Source of the DNA: Streptomyces sp. NRRL F-5126
GTDB lineage: Bacteria > Actinomycetota > Actinomycetes > Streptomycetales > Streptomycetaceae
Direction: 5' to 3'
Assembly: GCF_000721265.1 (NCBI RefSeq)
Contig: NZ_JOFZ01000006.1
Span: 372,001-436,000 of the forward strand
Length of the DNA stretch: 64,000 nucleotides
The position numbers were made by a program, and so were the translations under genes. Shown here one piece after another: positions 9,864-19,630 of this stretch; within the stretch, counting starts at the first letter, position 1, and the number at the start of each line of letters is the position of its first letter. Below the pieces are notes generated by a model. That model saw nothing but the letters and a program-made list of their open reading frames with translations. It made no database searches and was not told the origin of the DNA.

Positions 9864-10145
9864 TCAGCCACCGCTCGACCCCTTGCGGCTGCCGCCGAAC
9901 CCGCCGCGGCTCACGGCCGACTTGGAGAACCCGCCACCCGAGACGCGGCCCTTGGTGACCGTCCCGCCGTAGTAGTAGCGGCCGTCGCCGCTGCCCTTGC
10001 ACCTGCTGTCGGGCAGCAGCTTGTGCGTCGACGGGTCGACGCAGCGCTTGTCGGGATCGTTGCCGCACGCCACGAGCGTGGTCGCGAGCAGTCCCATTCC
10101 CCCGAGCACGACAGCGCTCGACCTCAACTTCCGGCGCGTGGTCAC
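9864..10145 (-). CDS. Small lipoprotein paired with the ATP-grasp enzyme
   Basis: This 93-residue protein has a basic N-terminus, a hydrophobic stretch and a lipobox (TTLVAC), so it is predicted to be exported and lipidated. The mature part has two further Cys and a Gly/Ser/Arg-rich tail (GGGFSKSAVSRGGFGGS) that recalls the C-terminus of YgiB/DUF1190 proteins. In E. coli, ygiB and yjfM likewise precede YgiC/YjfC-type ATP-grasp genes. I chose the GTG at 10145 because an AAGGGGGG box precedes it. The function is unknown; the context suggests it works with, or is modified by, the adjacent ligase. Confidence 0.75.
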   Translation of the reverse strand: MTTRRKLRSSAVVLGGMGLLATTLVACGNDPDKRCVDPSTHKLLPDSRCKGSGDGRYYYGGTVTKGRVSGGGFSKSAVSRGGFGGSRKGSSGG

Positions 10146-10238
10146 GCGCCACCCCCCTTGTTGTTTTTCTTCAGCCATCCGCGTTCCGGCCACCGTAGTA
10201 CGTACGTGCGGAACGCCACCAGCCGCGCAGCGCCCGAG

Positions 10239-11765
10239 TCAGGGCAGGGCACGGCACAGCGCGTCGAGCGCGCCGTGCCACGCGCTGTCCGGCGGCGTCC
10301 CGTAGCCGACCACCAGCGCCGCACGCTCCCGCACGCCAGGCAGCCCGGCCGCGTCCTCGTGGACGTAGGAGCGCAGGCCGTCCACCGCGAGGCCCTGCCA
10401 CGCGGCCGCCGAGGTCACCGACTCCTCGGTGCCCGGCGGGAGTTCGAGCACCGCGTGCAGTCCGGCCGCGATGCCGGTGACCCGGATGCCGGGCGCGCGC
10501 TCCGCGATCGCGTCGACGAGCTGGTCACGGCGGCGCCGGTAGCGCAGCCGCATCGCGCGCACATGCCGGTCGTACGCCCCCGACGTGATGAACTCGGCGA
10601 GCGTCAGCTGGCCGAGGGCGCCGGGCGCCCAGTCCGCGTGGCCCTTGGCGGCCACCACCTCCGCGGTCATCGCGCGCGGCACCACCATCCAGCCGATGCG
10701 CAGGCCCGGGGCGAGCGACTTGCTCGCCGTGCCGAAGTAGACGACGCGCTCGGGATCGAGGCTCTGGAGGGCGCCCACCGGCTGCCGGTCGTAGCGGAAC
10801 TCGCCGTCGTAGTCGTCCTCCAGGATCAGCCCCCCGGTGGCGCGCGCCCAGTCCACGACGGCCGCGCGGCGCCCCGGGGTCAGGGGCACCCCGGTGGGGA
10901 ACTGGTGGGCGGGCGTGAGCAGGACGGCGCCCGCGCCGCGCACGCCGGGCAGCGCCGAGGTGACGGTGCCGTCCCCGTCGAGCGGCAGGCCGGGCGTGCG
11001 CAACCCCGCCTCCGTCAGCAGCGACCGGTACTGCGGGACGCTGTACGCCTCGACGGCGACCGTACGCACGCCACGCGCGCCGAGTACGGAGCCGATCAGC
11101 CGGAGGCCGTGGACGAAGCCCGCGCACACGATGACGCGGTCGGGGTCCACGCGCACGCCGCGGGCGCGCGCGAGGTAGCCGGCGAGTGCGGTGCGCAGCT
11201 CGATCCGTCCGCGCGGGTCCCCGTACCCGAAGGCGTCGTGCGGTGCCGCGGTCACGGCGCGCCGGGCCGCCGCGAGCCACTGCGCGCGCGGGAAGGCCGC
11301 GAGCGTCGGGCTGCCGGGCAGCAGGTCGTAGCGTGCGTTCGCACCGCGCAGGGGCCCCGGCGCCGAGGGCGGGGGTCCCGGCGCCGGCTCGCCCACGGCC
11401 TTGCGGGGCGCCGTGCGGCGGGCGACGCGCGTACCGGAGCCCTGCCGCGAGGTGAGCCAGCCCTCGGCGGCGAGTTCCGCGTAGGCGTCGGCGACGGTGC
11501 CACGCGCGACGGACAGGTCGGCGGCGAGTACCCGGGAGGACGGCAGCCGGGTGCCGGGAGCGAGACGTCCGCTGCGCACGGCTTCGCGCAGCGCCTCCAT
11601 GAGCGAGGCGCGCAGGCCGTGCCCGGCGCGCAGCTCCAGGCCGTCGAGGTGCAGGTCGGCGCCGGGCCCAGCGGGAGCGGACGCGCCGTCCGCCGGTCCG
11701 CTCGCCGGTCCGCCCGCCGGTCCGCCCTCTACTCCGTTCGCCGGATTGGCCCATCGTTCTGTCAC
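10239..11765 (-). CDS. MocR-family (GntR-aminotransferase fusion) transcriptional regulator
   Basis: This 508-residue regulator fuses an N-terminal GntR winged helix (about residues 50-115, with RLPSSRVLAADLSVARGTVADAYAELAAEGW split by the turn) to a fold-type-I aminotransferase domain. The PLP lysine is in FGTASKSLAPGLR, with the cofactor Asp in LILEDDYDGEFRY. MocR proteins sense PLP or amino compounds and commonly control a divergent gene. Here that is an AhpD-like protein 47 bp away. The GTG start follows no clear SD. The N-terminal 35 residues are Gly/Pro/Ala-rich and not conserved. Confidence 0.88.
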   Translation of the reverse strand: MTERWANPANGVEGGPAGGPASGPADGASAPAGPGADLHLDGLELRAGHGLRASLMEALREAVRSGRLAPGTRLPSSRVLAADLSVARGTVADAYAELAAEGWLTSRQGSGTRVARRTAPRKAVGEPAPGPPPSAPGPLRGANARYDLLPGSPTLAAFPRAQWLAAARRAVTAAPHDAFGYGDPRGRIELRTALAGYLARARGVRVDPDRVIVCAGFVHGLRLIGSVLGARGVRTVAVEAYSVPQYRSLLTEAGLRTPGLPLDGDGTVTSALPGVRGAGAVLLTPAHQFPTGVPLTPGRRAAVVDWARATGGLILEDDYDGEFRYDRQPVGALQSLDPERVVYFGTASKSLAPGLRIGWMVVPRAMTAEVVAAKGHADWAPGALGQLTLAEFITSGAYDRHVRAMRLRYRRRRDQLVDAIAERAPGIRVTGIAAGLHAVLELPPGTEESVTSAAAWQGLAVDGLRSYVHEDAAGLPGVRERAALVVGYGTPPDSAWHGALDALCRALP

Positions 11766-11778
11766 AGGAATGGACCAT
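11745..11778. promoter_or_regulatory. Candidate MocR operator, direct repeats
   Basis: ATTGGCCCAT (11745-11754) and AATGGACCAT (11769-11778) match at 8 of 10 positions and are spaced 24 bp start to start. They lie between, and slightly into, the divergent regulator and AhpD-like genes. MocR regulators typically bind direct repeats at such sites. Confidence 0.5.
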
Positions 11779-11811
11779 ACACATGTGCCACTGACTGCCT
11801 ACGGTGGAGGC

Positions 11812-12315
11812 ATGACAGCCAACGAGAGCAATGACCAGCGCATGCCGGAACACACCCCCAGGCTCGACCCGGCGAAGCTCGTCCCCGACGTCTACAAGGC
11901 CATGGTCCGGCTGGACGCGGCGGCACGGCAGGGCGTCGACCCGACGATCCTCGAACTGGTCAAGATCCGGGCGTCGCAGATCAACCACTGCGCGTTCTGC
12001 GTCGACATGCACAGCAAGGACGCGTTCGCCGCGGGCGAGTCGGTGGAGCGGGTCGTCCAGCTGAGCGCCTGGGAGGAGTCGCAGCACTTCTACACGGCGC
12101 GGGAGATCGCCGCGATCGAACTGACCGAGGCGATCACGGTCCTGACGGACGGCTTCGTGCCGGACGAGGTCTACGACAGGGCGGCGAAGCAGTTCGACGA
12201 GACCGAGCTGGCGCACCTGATCTCGGCGATCACGGTGATCAACGCGTGGAACCGCTTCGGCGTCACCACGAGGATGGTGCCGGGCCACTACACGCCCGCC
12301 GGCCACCACCGCTGA
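11812..12315 (+). CDS. Carboxymuconolactone decarboxylase/AhpD-like protein
   Basis: This 167-residue protein of the AhpD-like superfamily has the redox-active Cys60-x-x-Cys63 pair and His67 in NHCAFCVDMHSKDA. Such proteins are small thiol peroxidases or oxidoreductases. The family assignment also rests on LVKIRASQIN and the C-terminal LISAITVINAWNR segment. The ATG at 11812 follows GGTGGAGG. It is divergent from the MocR regulator, which probably controls it. The physiological substrate is unknown. Confidence 0.88.
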   Translation: MTANESNDQRMPEHTPRLDPAKLVPDVYKAMVRLDAAARQGVDPTILELVKIRASQINHCAFCVDMHSKDAFAAGESVERVVQLSAWEESQHFYTAREIAAIELTEAITVLTDGFVPDEVYDRAAKQFDETELAHLISAITVINAWNRFGVTTRMVPGHYTPAGHHR

Positions 12316-12371
12316 TCCGGCCGCGCCCTTGCGGGTGAACGCGCCGTCGCCGTCATGCCGGGCCCCAGGCC

Positions 12372-13376
12372 TCAGGCGGACGGCGACGCCGTGTCCGGCT
12401 CTCCCGCTCCGACCGGGGCGAACCGCGACAGCGCCGCCGCGAGCAGCGTGTGCTGCACGGGCATCCGGTCCTGGGGCGCGGCGACGAGCACCGCGTACTT
12501 CCTGCCGTCGACCGCGGTGAAAACCCGCTCGATGCCCTCCCGGACGGAGCCGGTGCTCTCGCTGTCGTACGCGTAGACCAGCTCGGCGGCGTCACCCGTG
12601 GGGTTCTCCGGTCCGCTCGGCACCTGTCCGAGGGAGATCTGCCGGTAACCGGGCGCCTTGGACAGCCCCTGTGACGCGGCCTCGGCCGCCTCTTCCGGCG
12701 TCAGTGACTTCTCGGTGACGGTGAAGACCTGAAGCAGGCTCGCCCCGTCGGCCGAGGTGTAGAAGACGGAGGCCCCCTGTTCGCTGCGGGTCCAGCGCTC
12801 GGGCACGGCGATGGTGAACCCCTTCGGGTCGCGCACCTCGCGCACGCCGTCGGGCAGATCGGAGGCGGCCGGCTCGGAGGGGCCGCCGCCTGTGCCGCCC
12901 GAGGCGGACAGGCCGGGCGAGCGGTGGGCCGGCGGAGCGCCGGCGGCCGACGCGGCGGGGCTGCCGCCGCCGTGGCCTGCCGTGGCCGGCGGCGAGCCCG
13001 CGGTCGCCGCCGGCCAGACCCCGGCGGCGATCCCGCCCAGGACGACGGCCCCGGAGACGGCGGCCACCGGGCCGCGCCGCGCGCGCAGCGCTGCCCGCAC
13101 CCTGGCACTCCGGCTGGCGGCACCGTCCGGGCCGGCGGCAGCGTCGTCACCCCGGCTCGCGGCCCCGGCGGGCACCTCGTCCGGTCCCGGCGTCCGCTCA
13201 TGTGCCGTCGGGAATGCCGGATCGTAGGCAGCAGAGGGCGGAAGCGACGGAAGTGGCGGCGGAGGCGGCTGGTACGGCCGCACGGGTGCGCCGCCCTCCT
13301 CCCAGCGCTGTGCCTCGCCGTTCCACCAGGGCCGCGCGGCCGGCTCGCGCCGCCCGCTCCCCCCGGGTCCGCCCAC
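12372..13376 (-). CDS. Single-pass membrane protein with STPK-type extracellular domain
   Basis: This 334-residue protein has a Pro-rich N-terminal cytoplasmic region and one transmembrane segment (about 107-127, VAAVSGAVVLGGIAAGVWPA). A Gly/Ser/Pro linker leads to a C-terminal globular domain beginning GFTIAVPERWTRSEQGASVF. That domain resembles the extracytoplasmic domain of many Streptomyces Ser/Thr kinases and lipoproteins; no kinase domain is present. Its GTG start is 3 bp beyond the stop of the preceding gene, so it is the last member of an operon with the RHIM-like motif proteins. The role is unknown; outside sensing is an inference. Confidence 0.65.
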   Translation of the reverse strand: MGGPGGSGRREPAARPWWNGEAQRWEEGGAPVRPYQPPPPPLPSLPPSAAYDPAFPTAHERTPGPDEVPAGAASRGDDAAAGPDGAASRSARVRAALRARRGPVAAVSGAVVLGGIAAGVWPAATAGSPPATAGHGGGSPAASAAGAPPAHRSPGLSASGGTGGGPSEPAASDLPDGVREVRDPKGFTIAVPERWTRSEQGASVFYTSADGASLLQVFTVTEKSLTPEEAAEAASQGLSKAPGYRQISLGQVPSGPENPTGDAAELVYAYDSESTGSVREGIERVFTAVDGRKYAVLVAAPQDRMPVQHTLLAAALSRFAPVGAGEPDTASPSA

Positions 13377-13379
13377 GCG

Positions 13380-13796
13380 TCAGCTCCCCAGCAGTCCGGC
13401 GACCGACTGCGCGACGGCGACACCCGACTCGAGGCCGCCGGTGATCGCTCCCGCGAGCCCGAGTGCCTCGCGCAGCCTGGCGAGGCGACCGGGAGTCGCG
13501 GCCCCTGCCGTCGTGACCTCCCCCTCGGTACGGGCGAGTTCGGCGTCGAGCGCGTCCGTCTCGTCGGCGCGGACACGGCGGGCGAGGTCCGCGCGGAGTT
13601 CACGTACGGCCGCGAGCAGTTGCTCCTGCGCGGGGTCGGTCACCGCCGCGTGCCGGTGGTTCACGTACGTCACGGTGGAGTGGTCGCCGATGCTCAGGGC
13701 GCTCTCGGTCACCCGGCCGATGTGGACCCCGGCCCCTGCCGCGGTTTGCTCCCCCGCCGCGGTACGCTCCCCCGCCCCGTCAGCTTCCCTGGCCAC
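13380..13796 (-). CDS. Small protein with N-terminal RHIM-like motif and helical tail
   Basis: This 138-residue protein was not recognised as a named family. Residues 32-44, SALSIGDHSTVTY, match the C-terminal motif SAVGIGDNNNVSV of the upstream gene product and the RHIM-type pattern V/I/L-x-I-G-x-x-N-x-hydrophobic. Residues 50-105 look like charged amphipathic helices. The C-terminus is a hydrophobic Gly/Ala-rich helix (LAGAITGGLESGVAVAQSV), possibly membrane-active. The GTG at 13796 follows GGAGG and overlaps the upstream gene by 17 bp, so the two are co-translated. Confidence 0.7.
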   Translation of the reverse strand: MAREADGAGERTAAGEQTAAGAGVHIGRVTESALSIGDHSTVTYVNHRHAAVTDPAQEQLLAAVRELRADLARRVRADETDALDAELARTEGEVTTAGAATPGRLARLREALGLAGAITGGLESGVAVAQSVAGLLGS

Positions 13797-15600
13797 GGCC
13801 GGCCTCCCTCTCGTCGTTGACGCTGACGTTGTTGTTGTCCCCGATGCCCACGGCGCTGTTCCGCGCGCTCTCGACGTACACGCCGTGCCCGGAGACCTGG
13901 ATGATCCGCTGCTCGAACTCACCTGTCGCGTAGCCCGCGTCGCGCAGCGTCGCCCGTACCCCGTCGGCCACCCGGTCCTGGATGCTCTTCACGTAGCGGC
14001 TCACGTCCATTTCCTGGAACCGCGACATTCCCGATTCGGAGCCCAGTTCGCGAACCGACAGCCCCGGCCCCTCGGGCAGCCCGTGCGCGTAGCCGTGGAC
14101 GAGACGGTGCCAGCTCCTCACCGCCGCGTGGCCCAGCGCGTACAGCGCGGCCGGCGGCGCGGTAGCCGACTTCCCGAGCGCCAGGACCGCCTTGCCCACC
14201 ACGTTCCTGCGCAGGTAGCGGTGCGCCCTGCGGTCCGCCTCACGGAAGTGCAGGCGTACGGGCAACAGCACGTGCGGCGCGAACTCCACCATCAGCATGC
14301 CGCCCTGGGTGTGCACCCGCACGAACACCGTGACGACGACCTCCTCGTGCCAACCGCCGACCCGGACGCGCAGGAAGTGGCGGCGGCCCTCGCCCCCCTC
14401 CTCCACGGCCGCCGCGCGGTGCGCCTCGAAGTCCGCCGCCGCGTACGGGGCGGCGTCGCGCCGCGGCATTCCGTCGGCGGGCAGGAACACGCACTCGTCG
14501 ACGACCAGTTCGCGGAGCCTGTCACGCACCGCCTGGGAGGCTCGCTGGTCGGTGCGCGGCGACGGCACACGCAGGGCCTCGACGAGGGGGCGTACCCGCC
14601 GCAGCATCTCGGCGTTGTCGACGTGCGTGGGGGTCACTCCTTCGCGCGGCCGCAGCTCGATCGACAGGCTCCACACGTCGAACGGCTTCCCGTAGCCGCT
14701 GAAGGGCTCGTCCGAGCGGTACATGGACAGCGGGACGTGCTGTTCGGCGCGCAGCCGGTCGCGCAGCGAGCCGAGGCGCACGCCTCCGGCCGGCCGCTCG
14801 GCGGGGTCTGTACCGAGCACGGGAAACCGGCGGCGGGACAGCTCGCCCGTCACGACCCGCGCGGCCTGCCGCTCCCGCGCGGCCACCGCGCCGACGATCA
14901 GCAGGAACAGGAAGAGGACGAGCGCGGCGGGGGCCTGCCATCCTGCGCCGGGGTCCCCGGGCGGTCCCGGGCTGCCGGCGCCCGCGGGATTGTCGCCCGG
15001 GCCGGGGCCGCCGAACCCGCCGACGCCCATCTGCCCGTCGCCGTTCAGGAAGAGCGTGTCCGCGGGGGAGCCGCCGACGACGCCGATGGCGAGTGCGGCG
15101 CCCAGGTAGACGTAGGAAAGCCGCCCGATCCATCGCGCGATGAACGCCAGGACGCGCCGGGCCATCGGCGGGTGCGCGTCCTGGCCCCTGATCCACGGCG
15201 CGAGCGCCTGCCACACGGTGCCCCAGAGCAGCAAGGGCGAGAGTCCCTTCGCAAACAGCAGGGCGACGAGCCAGAGGACGACCAGGGCGCAGGCCCAGCC
15301 GATCTCCAACCGCCGTGCACGGGCGGCGTGCAGCAGGACACGCGCCGCGTCGAAGCCGACCGACGGCGCCGGGAAGCGTTCCTTGTGCACGCGCAGTTCG
15401 TCCAGCACGGCGTCCCGGTACCCGGGGTCCAGGTACACGCCTGCGCACAGGAGGCGGCAGGCCTCGCTGGCAGCGGGGTGGACGGGCCACCGCGCGGGCT
15501 CCCGCGGCGCGGCCCGGGGGCGCGGCGGTAACGCGCCGGCAGCGGGCCCGCGCGGACCGCCGGGTGCTCGCGGATCGTCCGGCCCCTGCGGTTCTGGCAC
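13780..15600 (-). CDS. Multi-pass membrane protein with C-terminal RHIM-like motif
   Basis: This 606-residue protein was not recognised as a named family. The N-terminal 40 residues are Pro-rich and disordered. Transmembrane segments lie at about 101-118, 163-177 and 224-241, with a Gly/Pro-rich loop between the last two. A large soluble domain spans roughly 245-570. The extreme C-terminus has the RHIM-like SAVGIGDNNNVSV (about 582-594), repeated in the next gene product. The GTG start has a GGGGG box. It is the first gene of a tightly packed three-gene operon. A signalling role by motif-motif co-assembly is inferred. Confidence 0.65.
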   Translation of the reverse strand: MPEPQGPDDPRAPGGPRGPAAGALPPRPRAAPREPARWPVHPAASEACRLLCAGVYLDPGYRDAVLDELRVHKERFPAPSVGFDAARVLLHAARARRLEIGWACALVVLWLVALLFAKGLSPLLLWGTVWQALAPWIRGQDAHPPMARRVLAFIARWIGRLSYVYLGAALAIGVVGGSPADTLFLNGDGQMGVGGFGGPGPGDNPAGAGSPGPPGDPGAGWQAPAALVLFLFLLIVGAVAARERQAARVVTGELSRRRFPVLGTDPAERPAGGVRLGSLRDRLRAEQHVPLSMYRSDEPFSGYGKPFDVWSLSIELRPREGVTPTHVDNAEMLRRVRPLVEALRVPSPRTDQRASQAVRDRLRELVVDECVFLPADGMPRRDAAPYAAADFEAHRAAAVEEGGEGRRHFLRVRVGGWHEEVVVTVFVRVHTQGGMLMVEFAPHVLLPVRLHFREADRRAHRYLRRNVVGKAVLALGKSATAPPAALYALGHAAVRSWHRLVHGYAHGLPEGPGLSVRELGSESGMSRFQEMDVSRYVKSIQDRVADGVRATLRDAGYATGEFEQRIIQVSGHGVYVESARNSAVGIGDNNNVSVNDEREAGRGQGS

Positions 15601-15686
15601 CCGGATTTACCCCCGTGTCGTATGCGGCGCGGCGTTGCGCCGGAGCCGGCACCCTACTCACCCGGAGATGGCGCCGCACCGCGCAA

Positions 15687-15727
15687 AAAGCCGGAACCCC
15701 CCGTATTTTACGGGGGGTTCCGGCTTT
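15687..15727 (-). terminator. Rho-independent terminator of mdh
   Basis: A 19-bp perfect inverted repeat (15687-15705 and 15709-15727) has a 3-nt loop. On the minus strand it is followed by a TTTTT run, so it is a classical intrinsic terminator for mdh. The AT-rich ends also allow action on the plus strand. Confidence 0.92.
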
Positions 15728-15764
15728 CAAGCCCCTGAATCTCAGCCTAAAGAGTGGCCTCGGA

Positions 15765-16958
<1,194 letters not shown>

Positions 16959-17870
16959 TCACCGCGCGCTCGTGCAGCCGCGGGGTCCTGTGGCGGGGGT
17001 GAGGCAGGCGCGGAGGCCGCGCGGGTCCTGGGCGTCGACCATCGGGGTGTACGTGCCGGCGCCGGCGCCCGCGTGCGCGGCGACGGGGCCCCCGCCGGGG
17101 GCGATCAGCAGCGTCGCGCCTGACGGGGCGCCGGTGACGCGCGCCCAGGCGGCGCGGCAGGTGGCGCTGTACCTGACCTCCACGTAGGCGCCGGCGACCC
17201 GGGCGGCGGCGACGGTCGAGGCGTGTCCGCCCGCGCACCCCGCGGTCTCCGGGTCCGCACCGGCGCACGCCCCGGGCGCGCACCGGACGCCCGCGGGGAG
17301 CGAGGGGCGGGCGGACGTTGCCGCAGAGGGCGACGGAGAGGACGAGGCGGTGGCTGAGGGCGAGGCGGTGGCCGGGTCGGTGGCCGTGGGTGCGGCCGCC
17401 GCCGTACGGCTGTCACCGCCGCCACCGAGGCCGGTCAGCAGCACGACGGCGAGCACGACCAGGGCGACGCCGACGGCGGTGGCGACGAGCGTGCCGGTAC
17501 GCGCGTGCCGCGGCCGGCGGTCGCCGTGCGGGCGCCGGCCCGGCCGGGAGTGACGCGGATGGTGGGGGTGGCCGGTGCCGCGCCGGGGCGGGGCGATCCT
17601 GCCGGTGTCGTCCGCGACGGGGGTGGGCGCGTGCGACTCGGCGCGGTCCCACAGTTCGAGGAGCGGGCCCCCGTGCGCGCCGAGCGCCTCGGCGAGGGCC
17701 GCCGTCGCCTCGCGCGAGGGCCTTCGCAGGCCGCGCACGTACGCGTCCCACTCGTGCCGGCCGCGCCCGGTCCTGGCCGCCACCGCGTCGACGCTGAGGC
17801 CGCTGCGGTCGATCAGCTCCCGTATGCGGTCGGTGAGTTCACCCGCTGGGTCCGTGCCACGGCGCGCCAT
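16959..17870 (-). CDS. HTH-type membrane-anchored regulator with extracytoplasmic DUF2690-like domain
   Basis: This 303-residue protein starts with an XRE-like helix-turn-helix (residues 8-65, LIDRSGLSVDAVAARTGRG). A basic His/Arg linker follows, then one membrane helix (VATAVGVALVVLAVVLLTGL) and a Thr/Ser/Ala/Pro linker. The C-terminal extracytoplasmic domain has paired cysteines in GACAGADPETAGC and YSATCRAAW, consistent with DUF2690. This cytoplasmic-DNA-binding, extracytoplasmic-domain layout suggests an anti-sigma- or RodZ-like sensor, but the function is unknown. The ATG follows a GGGGAGGGG ribosome-binding site. Confidence 0.75.
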   Translation of the reverse strand: MARRGTDPAGELTDRIRELIDRSGLSVDAVAARTGRGRHEWDAYVRGLRRPSREATAALAEALGAHGGPLLELWDRAESHAPTPVADDTGRIAPPRRGTGHPHHPRHSRPGRRPHGDRRPRHARTGTLVATAVGVALVVLAVVLLTGLGGGGDSRTAAAAPTATDPATASPSATASSSPSPSAATSARPSLPAGVRCAPGACAGADPETAGCAGGHASTVAAARVAGAYVEVRYSATCRAAWARVTGAPSGATLLIAPGGGPVAAHAGAGAGTYTPMVDAQDPRGLRACLTPATGPRGCTSAR

Positions 17871-17964
17871 CCGTTCCCCTCCCCTGGCGCGCTCGACGCG
17901 CCCGGGCAAGTCTCCCACCGTTGCCCGCCGATCACACCGCGTCGCGACGGTCGTGACGGTCTTC

Positions 17965-18543
17965 CTACGGCACCGTCGAGTGGACCACGCTCTGCAGGAA
18001 CGGGATGTCAAGCAGCGGCCGGGGCTGGATCATCAGCGCGAACAGGATGATCGCGACGCCGAGCAGGCCGTACGTGACCATGTCGGTGAACCGCGACCGC
18101 ACGGCGAGCATGCCGACCGACGTCACCGTCCTGCGGAGCACCGCCCCGCCCACGAGCGCGGCGCCGACCATGATCGTCCCCACCCGGAAGGCGGCCTCGA
18201 AGGGGTGCACGCCGACCGTCAGCAGCCCGAGCGCGGCCACCACCAGCACACTGACCAGCGGCCACTGCCTGACCGGCGCGGGCGCGTCGCCCGGCGCGGC
18301 GCGCTCGGCGCCCTCGGGCGACGGGAAGTCCCTGGTGACGGGCGAATCCGTCGACCCCTCGGCGGGCCCGACGGCGGTGGCGCCGTGCAGCCCGGCCGCC
18401 TCCGCCTCCCGGCCGGCCGGCTCCGCCGGGGCAGCGTCCGGGCCCGGGGTCCGCGCGGGCGCGGGCGCCGACCCGCCGGGCCCGGCGACGGGGGCCGGCT
18501 CGACGGCGGCGGGGCAGCCTGGCACCGGCGCGTCCTCGCTCAC
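17965..18543 (-). CDS. DUF3017 membrane protein
   Basis: This 192-residue protein has a long Ala/Pro/Gly-rich N-terminus (about 90 residues) and three membrane helices ([51 protein letters not shown]). It matches the DUF3017 family found directly after folD in actinomycetes. Its GTG overlaps the folD stop by 4 bp, so the two are translationally coupled. The biochemical role is unknown. Confidence 0.85.
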   Translation of the reverse strand: MSEDAPVPGCPAAVEPAPVAGPGGSAPAPARTPGPDAAPAEPAGREAEAAGLHGATAVGPAEGSTDSPVTRDFPSPEGAERAAPGDAPAPVRQWPLVSVLVVAALGLLTVGVHPFEAAFRVGTIMVGAALVGGAVLRRTVTSVGMLAVRSRFTDMVTYGLLGVAIILFALMIQPRPLLDIPFLQSVVHSTVP

Positions 18544-19400
18544 GCCGCGCCCACCGCGCGCTCGGCCGCCTCGACCACGTTGACCAGCAGCTCGGCACGC
18601 GTCATCGGGCCGACACCGCCCGGGTTGGGCGAGAGCCAGCCGGCCACCTCGGCCACGCCCGGGTGCACGTCGCCGACAATCTTGCCGTTCTCGTCGCGGC
18701 TCACGCCGACGTCGAGGACAGCCGCACCCGGCTTCACGTACTCGGGCTTGACGATGCCGGGCACACCCGCCGCGGCCACGATGATGTCCGCCTGCTTGAG
18801 CTGCGCCGCGAGGTCACGCGTGCCGGTGTGGCACTGCGTGACGGTGGCGTTCTCCGACTTGCGCGTCAGCAGCAGCGGGATCGACCGGCCGACGGTGATG
18901 CCGCGTCCGACGACGACGACGTGCGCGCCGTTGATCTCGACGCCGTGGTGGCGCAGCAGGGTGACGATGCCGTTCGGCGTGCAGGGCAGCGGGCCCGTCT
19001 CGTTGAGCACCAGGCGGCCGAGGTTGGTGGGGTGCAGCCCGTCGGCGTCCTTGGCCGGATCGATGAGTTCCAGCACGCGGTTGGTGTCGACGCCCTTGGG
19101 GAGCGGCAGTTGCACGATGTAGCCGGTGCACGCGGGGTCCTCGTTGAGTTCCCGCACGACCGCCTCGATCTCCTCCTGGGTGGCGGAGGCGGGCAGTTCA
19201 CGCTGGATCGACGCCATGCCGACCTGCGCGCAGTCGCGGTGCTTGCCGTTGACGTACCAGCGGCTGCCGGGGTCGTCGCCGACGAGGAGCGTGCCGAGGC
19301 CGGGCGTCACGCCCCGCTCCTTGAGGGCCGCCACGCGGGCGGTCAGATCGGACTTGATCGCGGCCGCAGTGGCCTTGCCGTCGAGAATCTGGGCGCTCAT
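18540..19400 (-). CDS. folD: Bifunctional methylenetetrahydrofolate dehydrogenase/cyclohydrolase
   Basis: This 286-residue FolD interconverts 5,10-methylene-, methenyl- and 10-formyl-tetrahydrofolate using NADP, supplying one-carbon units for purines. Signatures are [14 protein letters not shown] (catalytic Lys region), [13 protein letters not shown], the [13 protein letters not shown] motif and the nucleotide-binding [12 protein letters not shown]. The purine genes purH and purN follow about 1 kb away. The ATG at 19400 follows GGATGGGGG. DUF3017 is co-transcribed downstream. Confidence 0.97.
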   Translation of the reverse strand: MSAQILDGKATAAAIKSDLTARVAALKERGVTPGLGTLLVGDDPGSRWYVNGKHRDCAQVGMASIQRELPASATQEEIEAVVRELNEDPACTGYIVQLPLPKGVDTNRVLELIDPAKDADGLHPTNLGRLVLNETGPLPCTPNGIVTLLRHHGVEINGAHVVVVGRGITVGRSIPLLLTRKSENATVTQCHTGTRDLAAQLKQADIIVAAAGVPGIVKPEYVKPGAAVLDVGVSRDENGKIVGDVHPGVAEVAGWLSPNPGGVGPMTRAELLVNVVEAAERAVGAA

Positions 19401-19630
19401 ACCCCCATCCTCGCGGATGACCCCGCCCGGGTTCCAATTCGGCCCCTTCCCGCTCCGGGCACGTTGCGCTTGCACAACGGCGGCGCGAAGCGACTGGACA
19501 AGGTACATATCGCGCCACGACGATGTCCCGGTAGAACCGCGGCAGTGCAGGGGGGCGTCCGCTCAGTTCGTCATGCTTCCTCCGCGCGGACCGCACGTCC
19601 CCGTTCTGAGTCCCGGAGGAACAGCTCACC

